From positions 62,001-126,000 of the forward strand of contig JAWZYV010013033.1 of assembly GCA_038373885.1 (NCBI GenBank): DNA of 64,000 nt, read 5' to 3'. The notes below the pieces were generated by a model. That model made no database searches and was not told where the DNA came from. It saw nothing but the letters and a program-made list of their open reading frames with translations. Source of the stretch: Cheiracanthium punctorium. Its lineage: Eukaryota; Arthropoda; Arachnida; Araneae; Cheiracanthiidae. A program made the position numbers and the translations under genes. Shown in pieces: positions 12,047 to 23,660 of this stretch; within the stretch, counting starts at the first letter, position 1, and the number at the start of each line of letters is the position of its first letter.

Positions 12047-13630
12047 CAGTCAACTCCCGCTAATCCGCGACTCTATAATCCGCGAACGCCTGTAATCCGC
12101 GATATATTTCAAATGTAAGCAAACAAGTTTGTTTACATTTTGAGTGGCATTTGACTGGTTGTATTACTATTATAGAAGTTATTTGATTGGCTGAATGTTA
12201 TAAAGACATTTATTAATGATTTTCCACAGGTATTTGAAGTAAATAATTTCATATATTTGAGCATATTATCATGTAATTAAACACACAGAAACTTATATCC
12301 TAAGTTGCACGTGTTCAGTGAATGGATGTAAATAACGAACTCTGAAGCAATGCACCGTCCAATCACATCGCTCTACTCTTTTGTTGAATGAAACAAACAA
12401 CAACAAAAAAAAAAAAAAAAAAAAAAAATCAACGGAAACGTTTGCTCTATGAGAAATGAGAGAGAGAAAAACTCGGGAGACAATCGAAAAGATTGACCGT
12501 TGCAATTAAAATTGGGTGAAAATATGTAACATGTTTAACTTTAAACGCAAACCGCGATTTGGCAGACGACACAACAGTTGCGCAATTTTCCAATTCTCCC
12601 CCTACCTCACCCTTTTGATCTTCTGTCTAGCGATTTATTATGCAACAAAAACTTTCTCCACATAACTGTAGTTCTGCAGGAAGAAAGAAAGAAAAGCATA
12701 AAGAGACCACATGGCCTTTCTGTTTGTTTACATTTAACTGCCGGAGGAGCACATGCAGAAATAATGAATCATCAGCACTTGAAATGTAATGCACGTGTGT
12801 GGGATAACATTCTTTTCCTCTTTAGAGCTTATATAGGCATAGAATATTTTTACATAACGAGGAACCGAAAATTACCTCACAAGATCTGAAATTAATGTAA
12901 TACTGAGATATCAAATATACAAATGATGCACCGCATGCCCCCCCCCCCCCTTCGCGAGCGACCAGTGAAATTCCTCCCTTTCAGATTGAGCTTGTTTGTT
13001 TTATAATAGATATATTTAGTTAAAAACGGTCTTTTAAAGAAATTAAAAACAACAACTGCCCTAAAAAAAAAAAAAAAAAAAAAAAAGAATGTTTGTTTGT
13101 TGAAAAACTTCCAGATTTGGGGTCCCTTTAAACATTTTGCAAAAGCAATCATTTGTCAGTGTCAGTGACCAAGAGTTACTGACAATTAGAAGGCTTCAGG
13201 ACAAAATTTCTGAAGAAAAATTAAAATCTCTTAAACAAATTACAATCACTGCAATGTTTGAAAAAATGAAAAATAAATAAAAATTTAGAGAAAATTTATT
13301 CTTTTAATTTTGTATTAGTAATTGTATTTAATATTAAAAATAGTGTTTTAGTTCAGCAGCATAAATATTTTCTTTCATGTGTCCTTTAAATTCTCTGTAA
13401 ATTTAATTGTATTATTTATTGTATTTATATTGACATTTAATTGTGTTTTTATTCAACAGCATATGCATTTTCTTTCATCATTTCCTATTTGTTTACAGTA
13501 AATTGACTATAATTTAAAGGAAAATTCTAAATGTAAAAATGTAAACAAAAAAAATGACCTATAATCCGCAAAATCCTGTAATCCGCACAACCCTTGGTCC
13601 CAGTGAGTGCGGATTAGAGGGAGTTGACTG
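12047..13630. mobile_element. Pogo/Tigger-type non-autonomous element, 1.58 kb
   Basis: The termini are CAGTCAACTCCCGCTAATCC at 12047 and its near-perfect reverse complement GGATTAGAGGGAGTTGACTG ending at 13630. Both sides are flanked by TA (12045-12046, 13631-13632). Sub-terminal TAATCCGC motifs are repeated near both ends (three on the left, two on the right), which could be transposase-binding repeats. No transposase frame remains inside, and long A-tracts lie at 12402-12427 and about 13063-13086. Confidence 0.85.
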
Positions 13631-13979
13631 TATTTGGAAAGACGTTAAAAACTGTCCATTTTATAATGTTATGTTTAATGAACTTCTGCATTTAAGGGAA
13701 CAGAACTAAAGCTAAGCATCATCTAATATGAAGTAATATATAATCTATATAATCTTCACAAATGTTATACAAACTTCTTCCAGAAAACAAAAGTGTACAT
13801 TTTAAAAAATTTTAAACTTTCCTTTTAGTATCATGATTAACTTTGTTTAGAAAATTTCAGTTTTATTAAGATTTCAGTTTAGATTTTTAAAGAGGGTACA
13901 ATTTTTATCACAAAGGCTACTATTTTGTAACCTGAAGGCTACTAATGCAACTATTTATTTCTGTGGTTTTGCCGTGGTA

Positions 13980-14185
13980 TGTATATAATGCAGTCTAATA
14001 TGGTACATTTTACTAACTGGAAATTTTTTTGTATCAGGAGTCATACACAAATTTAAAAGGAATTTTTTCTTAATTGGCTTTTTACCTTATTTTGAACATT
14101 TTTTCAACTATATTGCCCACTTATCTCTAATGGATGAAGAATTAAAGCATGTTACTACCCTTTTGTGACACCTTTCATATAATGG
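13980..14185. mobile_element. Mariner-type MITE, right arm
   Basis: This segment matches the right arm of the MITE at 15774-16356. Shared blocks are ATTTTACTAA, GAATTTTTTCTTAA, TATTTTGAACATTTTTTCAA, CCCACTTATCTCTAATGGAT and GAATTAAAGC. Its outermost bases (CATGTTACTACCCTTTTGTGACACC) pair imperfectly with the arm at 5684. Confidence 0.55.
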
Positions 14186-14489
14186 ATATAATTTCCCAGT
14201 TTATCAAATAAAATTATTAAGTCTGAAAAACTCATGCTGTTTATTTTACAAGACATTGTAAAAGAACATTAAATGTTACTTACATCCTTTAAATGACGAG
14301 TAAGCTGTTATAAATGTTTTTACACTAGTATTAAAGTCTTTGATCAATGTCTAAATTATCAGTGAAAGCAAAATATGCATAAAGAATGAACAAATTTGTT
14401 GATAAGGTATACTTGAAAATAATTTTTTTTGCATTATAAAAACGAATAATATGTTAACACCATATATGTGTTAGACTTTTGTTACATTT

Positions 14490-14745
14490 TACTCTCTTCA
14501 ATATGACCCCCTTTAGCATAAATGACTGCCTTACACCAGTTTGGGGATCTGAGAAATTATCTTTTCAAATGTCGTACAGCTTAAATTTCTCCAGGCATCC
14601 TTCAGACTTTTCAGAGCCTTGATGCATTTGTTGAAAGTATTCTGAGTACATTTCTTTCTCTTCAGTTCACTCCATAATTTTTGTACAGGATTAAGATCGG
14701 GTGATTGTGGTAGCCATATTATGATTTTCAGTACTTTCTGCTGTT
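14490..14745 (-). pseudogene. Tc1-like transposase C-terminal fragment
   Basis: On the minus strand the frame reads WLPQSPDLNPVQKLWSELKR followed by a basic helix-rich tail. The SPDLNP...LW..LK block is the conserved region around the third catalytic acidic residue of Tc1-type DDE transposases. The upstream two thirds of the enzyme are absent and no terminal repeats are visible, so this is an isolated relic. The residue expected to be Ile-Glu after NP is Val-Gln here, so the catalytic Glu appears lost. Confidence 0.8.
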
Positions 14746-15049
14746 CTTTCATTTTTAAAGGAAACTGCTGAACACACACATACACACACAAAAAGAAAAC
14801 CACTTTTAATTTAATAGCTAATTGATATGAGAATTGTCTATATATATTTGGTGTTAATGTATTTGTTTTATTTCTATTATATTAAAATATTTAAAAAAAA
14901 TATTATTAATAAATTTGTTCATTCCTTATCTGCATTTAATTTTTTATTGATAATTCCTACAATGATCACACTTTTGTTTGCTAGTGTATACCTATTTTAT
15001 TGTGCTTGAAATGGATTAATGTCTCTAAACTACCATGGACTGTAAGGTA

Positions 15050-15195
15050 TTGGAGTTCTTTTGAGTGATCTTGTAGAAGAATTATAAGTGCTGCATACAT
15101 TTTTTTCAATGGAGAGCATTATTCAATAATTTTTAATAACATATATAAGTTTTGTTTGGTTTTAAATAGAGAAATATTTCTAAAACATTGTTGCA
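15050..15195 (+). repeat. Dispersed repeat, copy A
   Basis: The segment with GGAGTTCTTTTGAGTG, TTTTTCAATGGAGAG and TTTAATAACATATATAAG matches 33615-33765 in the same strand and order, with substitutions throughout. It is non-coding and no borders or family are evident. Confidence 0.5.
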
Positions 15196-15716
15196 GAAAC
15201 TCTTCTGAATTGTCAAATTCTTTGCGCTTGAAAGTCCAATGTATGTGGAAAGTTCCAGTAATTAATCTAATTTTCAGGACAAAGCACAAATTTTATTGGC
15301 TCTAGAAATTTGACGAACCGTCTTCAGTTCACAAGAAATCACTTGCAGGATTTCAATTCACAACAATTAATCGATCAGACTTTGTAAAATACCATAATTC
15401 ACATACAATAAAATCTTTCCACAGGCTAAAAAAACTCAGTAGAATTATTGAACAAAACTCTTTAATTGCCCCTCAGCAAAAAATAAGAAAGAATTCAAAA
15501 GTAGGCGTTACAAGACAAGTGAAAAATTTCTTATGATAAGCCAATTCAGAGCTTTGTAGCTGTCACATCTCCTGGAATCTGTGGAACCGACGATTCTGGC
15601 TGCCAGTAAGAGACCTGCTCATATTTAGAGTTTTTGATAAGACTTCTAATAATTTTGAGAAATTTCATTTCGGCAATTCTCTGGTAAATTGATTGCATAA
15701 TTCTAATACTCTCAGT

Positions 15717-15729
15717 AGCTCTGTCTGTC

Positions 15730-15763
<34 letters not shown>
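15717..15763 (+). repeat. (CTGT)n/(GT)n microsatellite
   Basis: Four CTGT units run into about fifteen GT dinucleotides, ending in GGGGATATATA beside the mariner-type MITE. Confidence 0.95.
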
Positions 15764-15765
<2 letters not shown>

Positions 15766-15773
15766 GATATATA

Positions 15774-16356
15774 CAGGGTGTCCCAAAAAGGTGGTAATAG
15801 GCTTTAATTCTTTATCTATTAGAGATAAGTGGGCAGTATAAATTGAAGAAATGTTCAAAATAAGGTCAGAAATAAGACTCCATTAAGAAAAAATTCCTCT
15901 CATTAATTTTCAAAAAGTTACTTTTTTTAAATTTGTATACGACCCACATATAAAACAATTTCCACTTAGTAAAATGTGCCCCATACACTCATGAGATGAC
16001 TTACAAAATTTAAGAATTATACCTTAAAAAGTGTCAGAGATATGAAGATAAATATAACTCTGATTTAAAATATTTTTCCATGGCTCTCAAAGAGAAAAAA
16101 TCACTTTGAATGGTCACATTTACACTGATACATCACCTCGTTAGTGTATGGGGCTCATTTTACTAATGTGGAATATTTTTGTACGGGGGTTGTATTCAAA
16201 TTTAAAGTGTAACATTTTGCAAATGAACTAGAGGAATTTCTTCTTAAGAAAGTTTTATTTCCCAACTTATTTTGAGCATTTTTTCAATTTACATTGTCCA
16301 CTTATTTCTAATAGATAAAGAATTAAAGCCCGTTCCCACCTTTTTAGAACACCCTA
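15774..16356. mobile_element. Complete palindromic mariner-type MITE, 583 bp
   Basis: The ends are CAGGGTGTCCCAAAAAGGTGG and, on the opposite strand, TAGGGTGTTCTAAAAAGGTGG. TA dinucleotides flank both sides (15772-15773, 16357-16358). The two arms pair imperfectly over roughly 230 bp around a short AT-rich centre. It encodes nothing and is the reference copy for the half elements at 5684 and 13980. Confidence 0.85.
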
Positions 16357-17290
16357 TATAGTCATGAGCTTGCTTTTTCTGTTGGATCCCTCTATTTTCC
16401 CACTCCATGGTCTGCAGTATTATCGTTAAGTTGTTTAGAGAACATTCCTTTGATTAAAATTTCTTTTTGTATGCTCTCTGAATCTTCAAAAAATGACTGT
16501 CAGTACTGATGGCCAAAATTAATTTTACTGTACAAGTGCAGTCCTTTTATTCTATTTCATACTTATAGTTGGAAAAGAAAGTTATACATAAAATATCTAA
16601 TGAAAAATAAAAATAAAAACATATTGGACCCTTAAATTTTTGTGCATCCAGTTTCATTTCCAAGAATAGGACTCTTTTTGAAAAGTTTTAGGGGTTTCTG
16701 ACCACCCCCCGCTCCACACGCACACCTCTTGCTATGCCAATGCCCTTTGGCATAATTTGTTGGCCAGATCAGATGTAAACCTTGTTAACCTGAATATAAT
16801 CTCTCTAAATGAAAATAATAGAAATCAAAAGGAGAGAAAAAAAATATCCTTGCAAAAACTAAAATATCTTCAATATAAAATGTTAGCTGTTTGATAAGTC
16901 ACAGAAGAGAAGCTCGAACATAAATTATATGTGGTGGAGAATTTTTTCCCCCTCATAAAAAAAAAAAGAAAAAAAAGAAAGGAAGACTACAAAACTGGCA
17001 AATAATGTGTAATTGATAAAAATATATACTCCTATCTTATTAATTTAAAAAATGGAAATAATATAGGACTTTCATTAATTATTCTGTTTGAAGTATTAGT
17101 GGCTCTGTGCGTTTAAATACTTTAGATGATATTCATAGTATTTAGCTAATGATTTTTCTTTACAGCATTAATCTGAATGAGATTTTGCAAAAATTTAAAT
17201 GTCCTCATACTGGCACAGAATGGTTTAAAAATTTATTTTTATTTTATAAATATTTTTATTTTTAATTTAAAACTTCATTTTTGTACTTAG
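16357..17290. other. Intron-like, no feature
   Basis: This is AT-rich DNA without coding potential, immediately upstream of the first FAM98 exon. The last bases (TTTTTGTACTTAG) form a good polypyrimidine tract and acceptor. Confidence 0.5.
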
Positions 17291-17401
17291 GATTCAAGTT
17301 CTACTGCAATAAATCTCCAAAATGCCTTGGAAACCTTAAATATTACAATAGATGAAACAGATACAAATTTAGTATCTTGTTTAACTGAAATTGAAAATAA
17401 G
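17291..17401 (+). CDS. FAM98: FAM98-like protein, internal exon (37 codons)
   Basis: The exon is bounded by TTGTACTTAG upstream and GTAACA downstream and is open in phase 0 at both ends. It encodes a mostly helical segment containing LQNALETLNI and LTEIENK. This fits the FAM98 region just before the conserved EYE(V)RR..L..RLDVT block and joins directly in frame to the next exon at 44992. FAM98 proteins are subunits of the RTCB-DDX1-CGI-99 tRNA-ligase complex, which joins tRNA exon halves, and mammalian FAM98A also associates with PRMT1. On its own this exon is weakly conserved; the assignment rests on phase, splice sites and the two downstream exons. N-terminal exons were not found upstream in the window. 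Confidence 0.75.
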
Positions 17402-17815
17402 GTAACAAATCAGTTATTACTGTTCATTACATAGTTAGTGAATTTGATTATTTCTTTTTAAAATTCACATGTAATAGTAATCCACAAGAAATATTGTCAT
17501 GTAACTTATGTGCACAATAACATTAGTGTTATGTATTAATTTGTAAAGCATTCTTTGTTATTGTACTGCAGCAGAACCCTCATGTTTGAAATAAATTTAA
17601 TCAATCATCTAGTTGTGAACAATTAAGTTATTACACAGATGTCACTTTTCACTGTGCAGCAAATTTCTCCTTATTGTTATTATTAATGTATGTTTCTTCA
17701 GATTCGTCTTAAGTTCTGCTCTGTTTTATAATTTTTTTAAATCATTCTCTAATTTTTATAGATGTTTATCAAAAATCTTACTAAATATTTCAGTTACATA
17801 TATATATACACTTAT

Positions 17816-18172
17816 AGGGGTCGATACCGGCAAAAATGGTCCATTTTGCGGCCCCTTCACAAAAATACAATTGATTAAAACCACCCTTCACAAAATTGAA
17901 ATTGATTAAAATGGCCCTTCACAAAATTGAAATTGATTAAAAAGGCTCCTTCACAAAAATGCATTTGATTAAAACTGCCCTATATTTGCATTTTACTCTA
18001 TATTTTAATGTTATATCAATTATTCTATCAAAAAAAGGTACTTTTATTAAAAATTGGCATGAAAATTCATAAAAAAAGGTTTAAAATTCACAAAATTAAG
18101 TATTGGAATTCACAAAAATAAGCAATTTTCACAAAAATGGGACTCTAGAAAAAAATTTCTGGATAGACCCCT
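17816..18172. mobile_element. MITE with internal 31-bp minisatellite
   Basis: The left end reads TAGGGGTCGATACC and the right end, on the opposite strand, CAGGGGTCTATCCAG, suggesting hAT-like imperfect terminal repeats. From 17852 to about 17980 a roughly 31-bp unit containing CCTTCACAAAA and TTGATTAAAA is repeated four times with small changes. The flanking octamers do not match, so the exact borders are provisional. Confidence 0.5.
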
Positions 18173-18499
18173 GATGCATATATATATTAGGGTGATTCGT
18201 ATTAGACCCAAAATAATTTTTTTTCTGATTTTTTTCACTCTAAACTCCTAAAACCGATATATTTCACTAGAAAAACAGACCAGGATTTTTTTTTTTTTTT
18301 TTTTTTTTATGTAATTGATATTTAGGGGTCGCTACCGACTTATATATTTGAGAAATGAAGCAAAATTAATGAATTTTTAAATAAAATTTTTGCAGTCAGA
18401 ACACAGTTTTACGGATTAAAATACTAAATAACAATTTTCAAACCTCTCTTTCTAAATAGAAAGATTTTTTTAAAAGTTACATAAAATTTGGCTTGTTGA

Positions 18500-18906
18500 C
18501 ACTAGGGTTTTTCTGTCTATAATTCTTAACACCATCAAGTACTGATTCTGCTCCACATCGTCTTTTATGTAATTTATTGCATTCTTCCATCAAAGCAACA
18601 TGCCTTTCAGCTGTATCGTTAACGACTCATGTTTTGTAGACTCTTAATGTCATTTCTAAACCAACCAGCAGCTTTCTTCTTCTTAACATAGCTCAGAATA
18701 CTTCCATTATTAACTCACATGAAATGACAGTCATATCCAAAAATGTTATTGTATTTGCTGGTATTGATTAATTTGTTGTGTAAATCTTCGATATTTTGGA
18801 TTGTGATTGCATCACATCACAAAGATATGTTTTTGGATTGTTTTCTGACCCTTCCTGCATCAGTGCTAAAATCATCTTACATTTTGTTTCAGTAAATCTC
18901 ATTTAC

Positions 18907-18937
<31 letters not shown>

Positions 18938-20300
18938 CTGAAACAACCAGCTCTTCTGAAAGACACCAAAGATGACACAACATCTTTTAAAGGTGTTTTC
19001 AGCTAAAACTGTATTATGTTTTTCAAACTCAGACAAGCTTTTCAAAATCTGCAGGTTATTTGCAAATGCTGTATAAGCCACTGGCTTTGTAAACCAGTAT
19101 TTTTCTTAAAGAAGAACAAGAAATTTTCAGATATTCGTAATGGTCTTAGCTTGTGTTATTGTGATCTTAAGCTAGTGCTTAAACAGAAACATTTTCAATG
19201 CATGTACAGTTTTGCCATCCAATATGCACGGTTGATACCAGCAGGGTCTTTGAATGAGATACTGCTTTCAGGAATCCCTCCTAAAAAGATAATGATTAAA
19301 TGAAGGAGCTCCTAGTAATCATCACGACGTCTAAATTGTTGTAACTGATTTTGAGAAAAAGCAATATTTGTTGCAGCAGTTTGAATGCAACTCCAAGTAG
19401 ATGATACAGATATCGCATTTTTGATGTCTTCCTTATGAATTTTTGTCCAACAGCTCTGAAATTTTTTGAAAATTATGATTTCAGGACCACTGTAAGGTTC
19501 AATATCTGATAATATGGCAGCTTTAAATATGATTTCTAGGATGTGATGCCCACAACAGAATCAAAGCAATTCCTTTTGCATTTTTTGTTCCAAAAAAATA
19601 CAGGCTCCATTTATTCACCATTATCCCTGTATTAGATGCTGTTGTATCGAAGCACATACGTTTTATTTTTTCATGTAAGCCTCACGATAAAATTATCTCA
19701 AAGAGCAGACACCGTGGTTTCCCCTTTGCCATCTGAATGTTTGTCAACAGCCAAGTACTGGTTGACTCCTTTTCCAGATACCAAGATTGGTAGACATTCT
19801 ACTATTCCATGTCCCGTATGCCCTCGAGCATCTTTTCATCCCAGTGGAGTAGTTTGTGTTTGGATATCAACTTTTATAGACTCATCAAGCTGCTTTCTAA
19901 TATCTGTTCATAGGCGACGTATAGAAGAATAGCTAACGTTATATTCTAACCCATGACAGACCAGATTTTTGAGCACAGAGGACAAAACAACAGTTGCTTT
20001 TCGGTCACTCAAATTAGCGACATCAAGACTAGTAACTAAATTAAAATGTAGGATTTTTTTTTCTTCCTCGTTTCCATGGTGGCATAAAATCTTTGCTTAA
20101 AGAGGGTCCTGGCTGAGGAAAATTGACTCATGTCACTGTCACTTCTTTCCTCTGCAGTACCTGAAGAGATAATAAATCACATTTTTCAGCTAGTCTATTT
20201 ATTGATTCTTCTTCTTTTACCTTCATTTTTTCCTAGTTAGCTTTCCAAGTTAGTCTAATTTTTTATCAAGTTTTCTCTCATGCTTGATGGCCAGGAGCAG
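18500..20300 (-). pseudogene. Transposase-like pseudogene of the outer element
   Basis: Read on the minus strand, fragments in several frames line up as one degraded protein. Near 20000 there is a run containing SDRKATVVLS. Near 19720-19800 a block has VSGKGVNQYLAVDKHSDGKG. Near 19626-19655 is MCFDTTASNTG, a likely catalytic Asp motif. Near 19210-19300 is FLGGIPESSISFKDPAGI followed by a WMAKLYMH block, and near 18540-18610 ERHVALMEECNKLHKRR. This order (VDKHSSG, CFDTTASNTG, FLGG, RWMAK, ERxVKL) characterises a transposase-like family common in aphids and cnidarians. An A-tract at 18908-18935 and many stops interrupt it, so it is non-functional. Confidence 0.65.
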
Positions 20301-20434
20301 AAAATCGAGATATTATTTGGCTTGTAGATTCAAAAGTGTATTATTGCAGTTCATTTTTAACTGTTTGAGGATCTTGGAAGTGGACAAATAATGTAAAGTT
20401 GTTTTTGCAGTAAATTTACATGCTGCTTCAAAAT

Positions 20435-20465
<31 letters not shown>

Positions 20466-21674
20466 CACCATATTTTCCGACGTATAATCTGCAGATTATC
20501 TGTAAAAAAGTTTAAAATTTTAAGATGTGTATGATATGCTGCCGCGAATTATCTGTTTTCTTCTTTTTTTTTTCCTTTTTTTTTTCCCTGAAAAATTTTT
20601 AGTACAGAACTTACAACAAAATTCAATAACAGATGGCTCCAAAATGCATCATCAAATTAACATTAAAATATTCAGTTTTTCCTAAACTGTAAATACTTTT
20701 AAACATTTTGTTTAAAAAAAGTATCTGTATTATTTTTCATTGTGAAAAAATATCGAGTAACATATGTAATTGTATAACACATTTTCACATTAATACTGTC
20801 CCAGTTTCAAAAATAATTGCCATGATAGAAACTCTGTTATTTCTAATTTCTGTACAGCTTGAAACTTGAAACATTTTCCCTCTGCACTTTATTCACTATC
20901 CATCCATAAATAAATAAGTAACTTGTGGAAAGACAGCTAAATAAATAGCACACATGTCATTGTGTGTATGGTTATGAAATAAAATGTTTGTGTTAACACT
21001 CAAAAACACTCAAAGATGGCTTTCAGCAAAATCATTTGGGAGGGGGAAACAGCCAGACATCACAAGTGAGACAGCTGTTTTTTGTTTGAATGCATCAGAA
21101 GAAAAACAAAGCTGGAGTGACCTGTTAAAACCAATAAAAATAATTTTCCTTTTCAAGAGAATACTTGTTAGTGTTGTTTATTATATTTTTTTTCTTTTAT
21201 GACATATGTCTCTGTAATATTTATGATGTATGTACACAGGGCTGGCATAAGGCATGGGCTAAGGGCTAATGGCGACATCGGGCCTCCCACGCACTGCGTC
21301 CGAGGGCTTTTTTTGGGGGTGGTGAAGTTTAGAAAATATGCTATTTAACGTAAAAATAATATTTTATTCCTACCTGAAAAGGGACAGTTTGTGAAAATGT
21401 AACTAAAAAATAAATATTTTTGAAAATATGGATAGAAATAATTGAAGTTATTTCCAGAAATATTTAATGTGTATGCACTGTGGGCTGTGCAGACCTAACG
21501 CAAGCCCCATACGTTTATTTGGATGAGTACTAAGTGAAACGATATCACATGGTCCCGTTTTGACTGCGGATTATACGGCGCTGTGTACTATCTGTATAAA
21601 CAATTTTTTTTTTCTTTTTTTACTGAAAAACATGCATGCAGATTATATGCCGCCGCAGATAATAGACAGGAAAA

Positions 21675-23603
21675 TCCTAACTAATATTATAAATGCGAAA
21701 GTGAGTTTGTTTGTTTGTTTGTTTATGACGCTTTCACGCGTAAACTGCTGAATCGATTAGGATGCATTTCGGTTTAGATATAGATGGGAACCTGGAGATT
21801 ATACTTAGAATTGGCTACTTAGAATTTTAAATTTTTAATTACTTTTTAAATTATTAATTAAAAACCGTTATTACGTTGCCATGCTTTCGCCCGTATCATA
21901 TGATTCGTGTTTTGAGCTAACAAGAATGCTATTACTTCAACAAAGAAGCGCGTGCGCGTGCATCTGAAAAACATTAAATAATTGGAAATTATGCCAGTTT
22001 TATGCCAAATATATCTATCTCTAATAATAAAAATGAATGTTCTCCAGACAAATCTACAGAAAGCAGAGCTTTGAAAATTTGAGCATGCCTGGACCCATGA
22101 CTATGGTAAAGTGAACCTGAGGTTCGGAAATTTTAATTACTTTTCTAACTATTAATTAAAAACCGTTTTATCGCCCGCACAAAATGATTTATGCTTTTGA
22201 AATAATGCAGAAATTCTATTTGCAAAATCACATGCATTTGGAAAACATAAATAAGTATGGAAATTATGTTGATTTTACGCCAAATTAAAAAGCATAAATA
22301 AAGAAAAGTGTACTTACGTATTATCCCGGCGGTCCGCCAAGACGAGCGATTTTTTGCCGAGATAAATGCCGGGTACATGAAATTATTAATGGTTTTGAAT
22401 ACGATTGGCAACAGTTTGGCAACTTATTTGACGAAAAAACAGTTTGGCGGGAATGACCGCCGGGATAACAGATAACTACCAAGAAAAGTCCAGATGTGTT
22501 TCTTAAAGTTCGTAAATTTCCAAATCCTACAAATAATATAAATGTGTACGTTTATGTGTTTGGATGTTTTTGACTGAATCACACAAAAATGGTTGGAAAA
22601 ATTTGTAATGAAGATAGCTTATGCCCCGGATTAGCATACAGGCAACCTTTCAAGCATATAGCATAAGTAATTCTTTTATAAAGACACTCAAAATAATGCT
22701 AATGCATTGCGCTCTATGGAAATTTTGTAGCTACTAAACCGATTTTAAAACTTTTTTCACTGATTGAAAGTACTAGGCCTGTATGGTCCTAGGCCTATAT
22801 GGGGAATTCTTCTGTGTGGAATTTTCTAAGGGATCGTAGCCCGTATTTTTTCGCAAGGTTTTGGAAAAAAACACGGAAAACTGCGAGCGGTTAGGTCGAC
22901 AGGTGCGACCGGAGTTTGAACCTGGCACCTCCCGCCTTCCAGTTTTGAGCACAGAACCTCTTAGACACTGAGGGGACCCTGAGTGTTATAGGATACCTTT
23001 TATGCATATATCAAAAATAGTTCTTTTACAGGGATACTCATAAGAATTACATTACGCTCTATGTGTATCTCTGCAAGTACTGAACCGATTCCAAAACATT
23101 TTTCACTGATAGTAAGCTACACTATTCTTGAGTATTATAGGCTAAAATTAATGCATGTAGCGCAAATAGTTCCTTTACAGGAACACTCAAAATAATTCTA
23201 ATACATTACGCTCTATGGGCATCTCTTTAACCACAGACCCGATTCTAAAACTTTTTTGATAATAGAAAGCTGCACTATTCCTGATTAATATAGGCTAAAA
23301 TTCAAGCATATAGCATAAATATTTCTTTTACAAGAACACTTAAAACAGTTCGCAAATACTGTCGTAACTGTCTCTGTTCGCCAAATGCCAGAAAAAAAAT
23401 CTAAATTTAGTAATTCTGCATACTCTCTTATTTTAAATGAAGTATACTACCATGCATTATACTTCATTTAAAATAAGTAAAAAGCAAATAATATTTAAAT
23501 GCAGTTTCTTTAGTCACAAACATATTTATTATTCACACATGCTTCGTTTCACTCGGGACCTAATTCTAAAGCCGACGCGGACGAAGTCGCGGGTAGCCGC
23601 TAG
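21675..23603 (+). mobile_element. Helitron copy 2, complete non-autonomous, 1.93 kb
   Basis: It begins TCCTAACTAATATTATAAAT after an A (21674). It ends with a GC-rich sub-terminal segment containing GACGAAGTCGCGGG and the terminal CTAG (23600-23603) before a T, the Helitron hallmark of insertion between A and T without duplication. No Rep/helicase gene is present, so it was presumably mobilised in trans. Internally it has two 25-base inverted segments containing ATTATCCCGGCGG (about 22309 and 22470), a tRNA-like module (22771-22999) and a degenerate tandem series of units of about 150 bp (22650, 23001, 23155, partial 23308), each containing TTCTTTTACA and ACGCTCTATG. Copy 1 at 3339-4841 is in the opposite orientation. 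Confidence 0.9.
22771..22999 (-). repeat. tRNA-like (SINE-like) module in Helitron copy 2
   Basis: On the minus strand it has GTGTCTAAGAGG (A-box-like) and GGTTCAAACTCC (B-box-like) about 45 bp apart. It sits between two of the Helitron's internal repeat units, as though it had interrupted one unit. Confidence 0.45.
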
Positions 23604-23660
23604 TATAGTATATTTATATCTCCAACATTATACCTGTATATATATATATATATATTTATA

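Larger units (their letters stand above)
20466..23610. mobile_element. Pogo-like MITE split by a Helitron
   Basis: The left end CACCATATTTTCCGACGTAT begins at 20466 beside TA. The right arm (GCGGATTATACGGCGC near 21567, GCCGCCGCAGATAATAGA near 21649-21667) stops at 21674 where the Helitron starts. Removing 21675-23603 joins GGAAAA to TATAGTA and recreates the inverted counterpart of the left end, with TA following at 23611. The net element is about 1.2 kb, with internal TATGCTGCCGC and GATTATCTG motifs repeated near both ends. No transposase is encoded. Confidence 0.75.

Noticed and set aside
12293..13152. Several open frames with poly-Phe or poly-Lys
   Set aside because: They arise from A/T homopolymers inside a non-coding pogo MITE.
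1..17290. N-terminal FAM98 exons
   Set aside because: I looked for the conserved N-terminal blocks with splice sites and found none; they probably lie further upstream.
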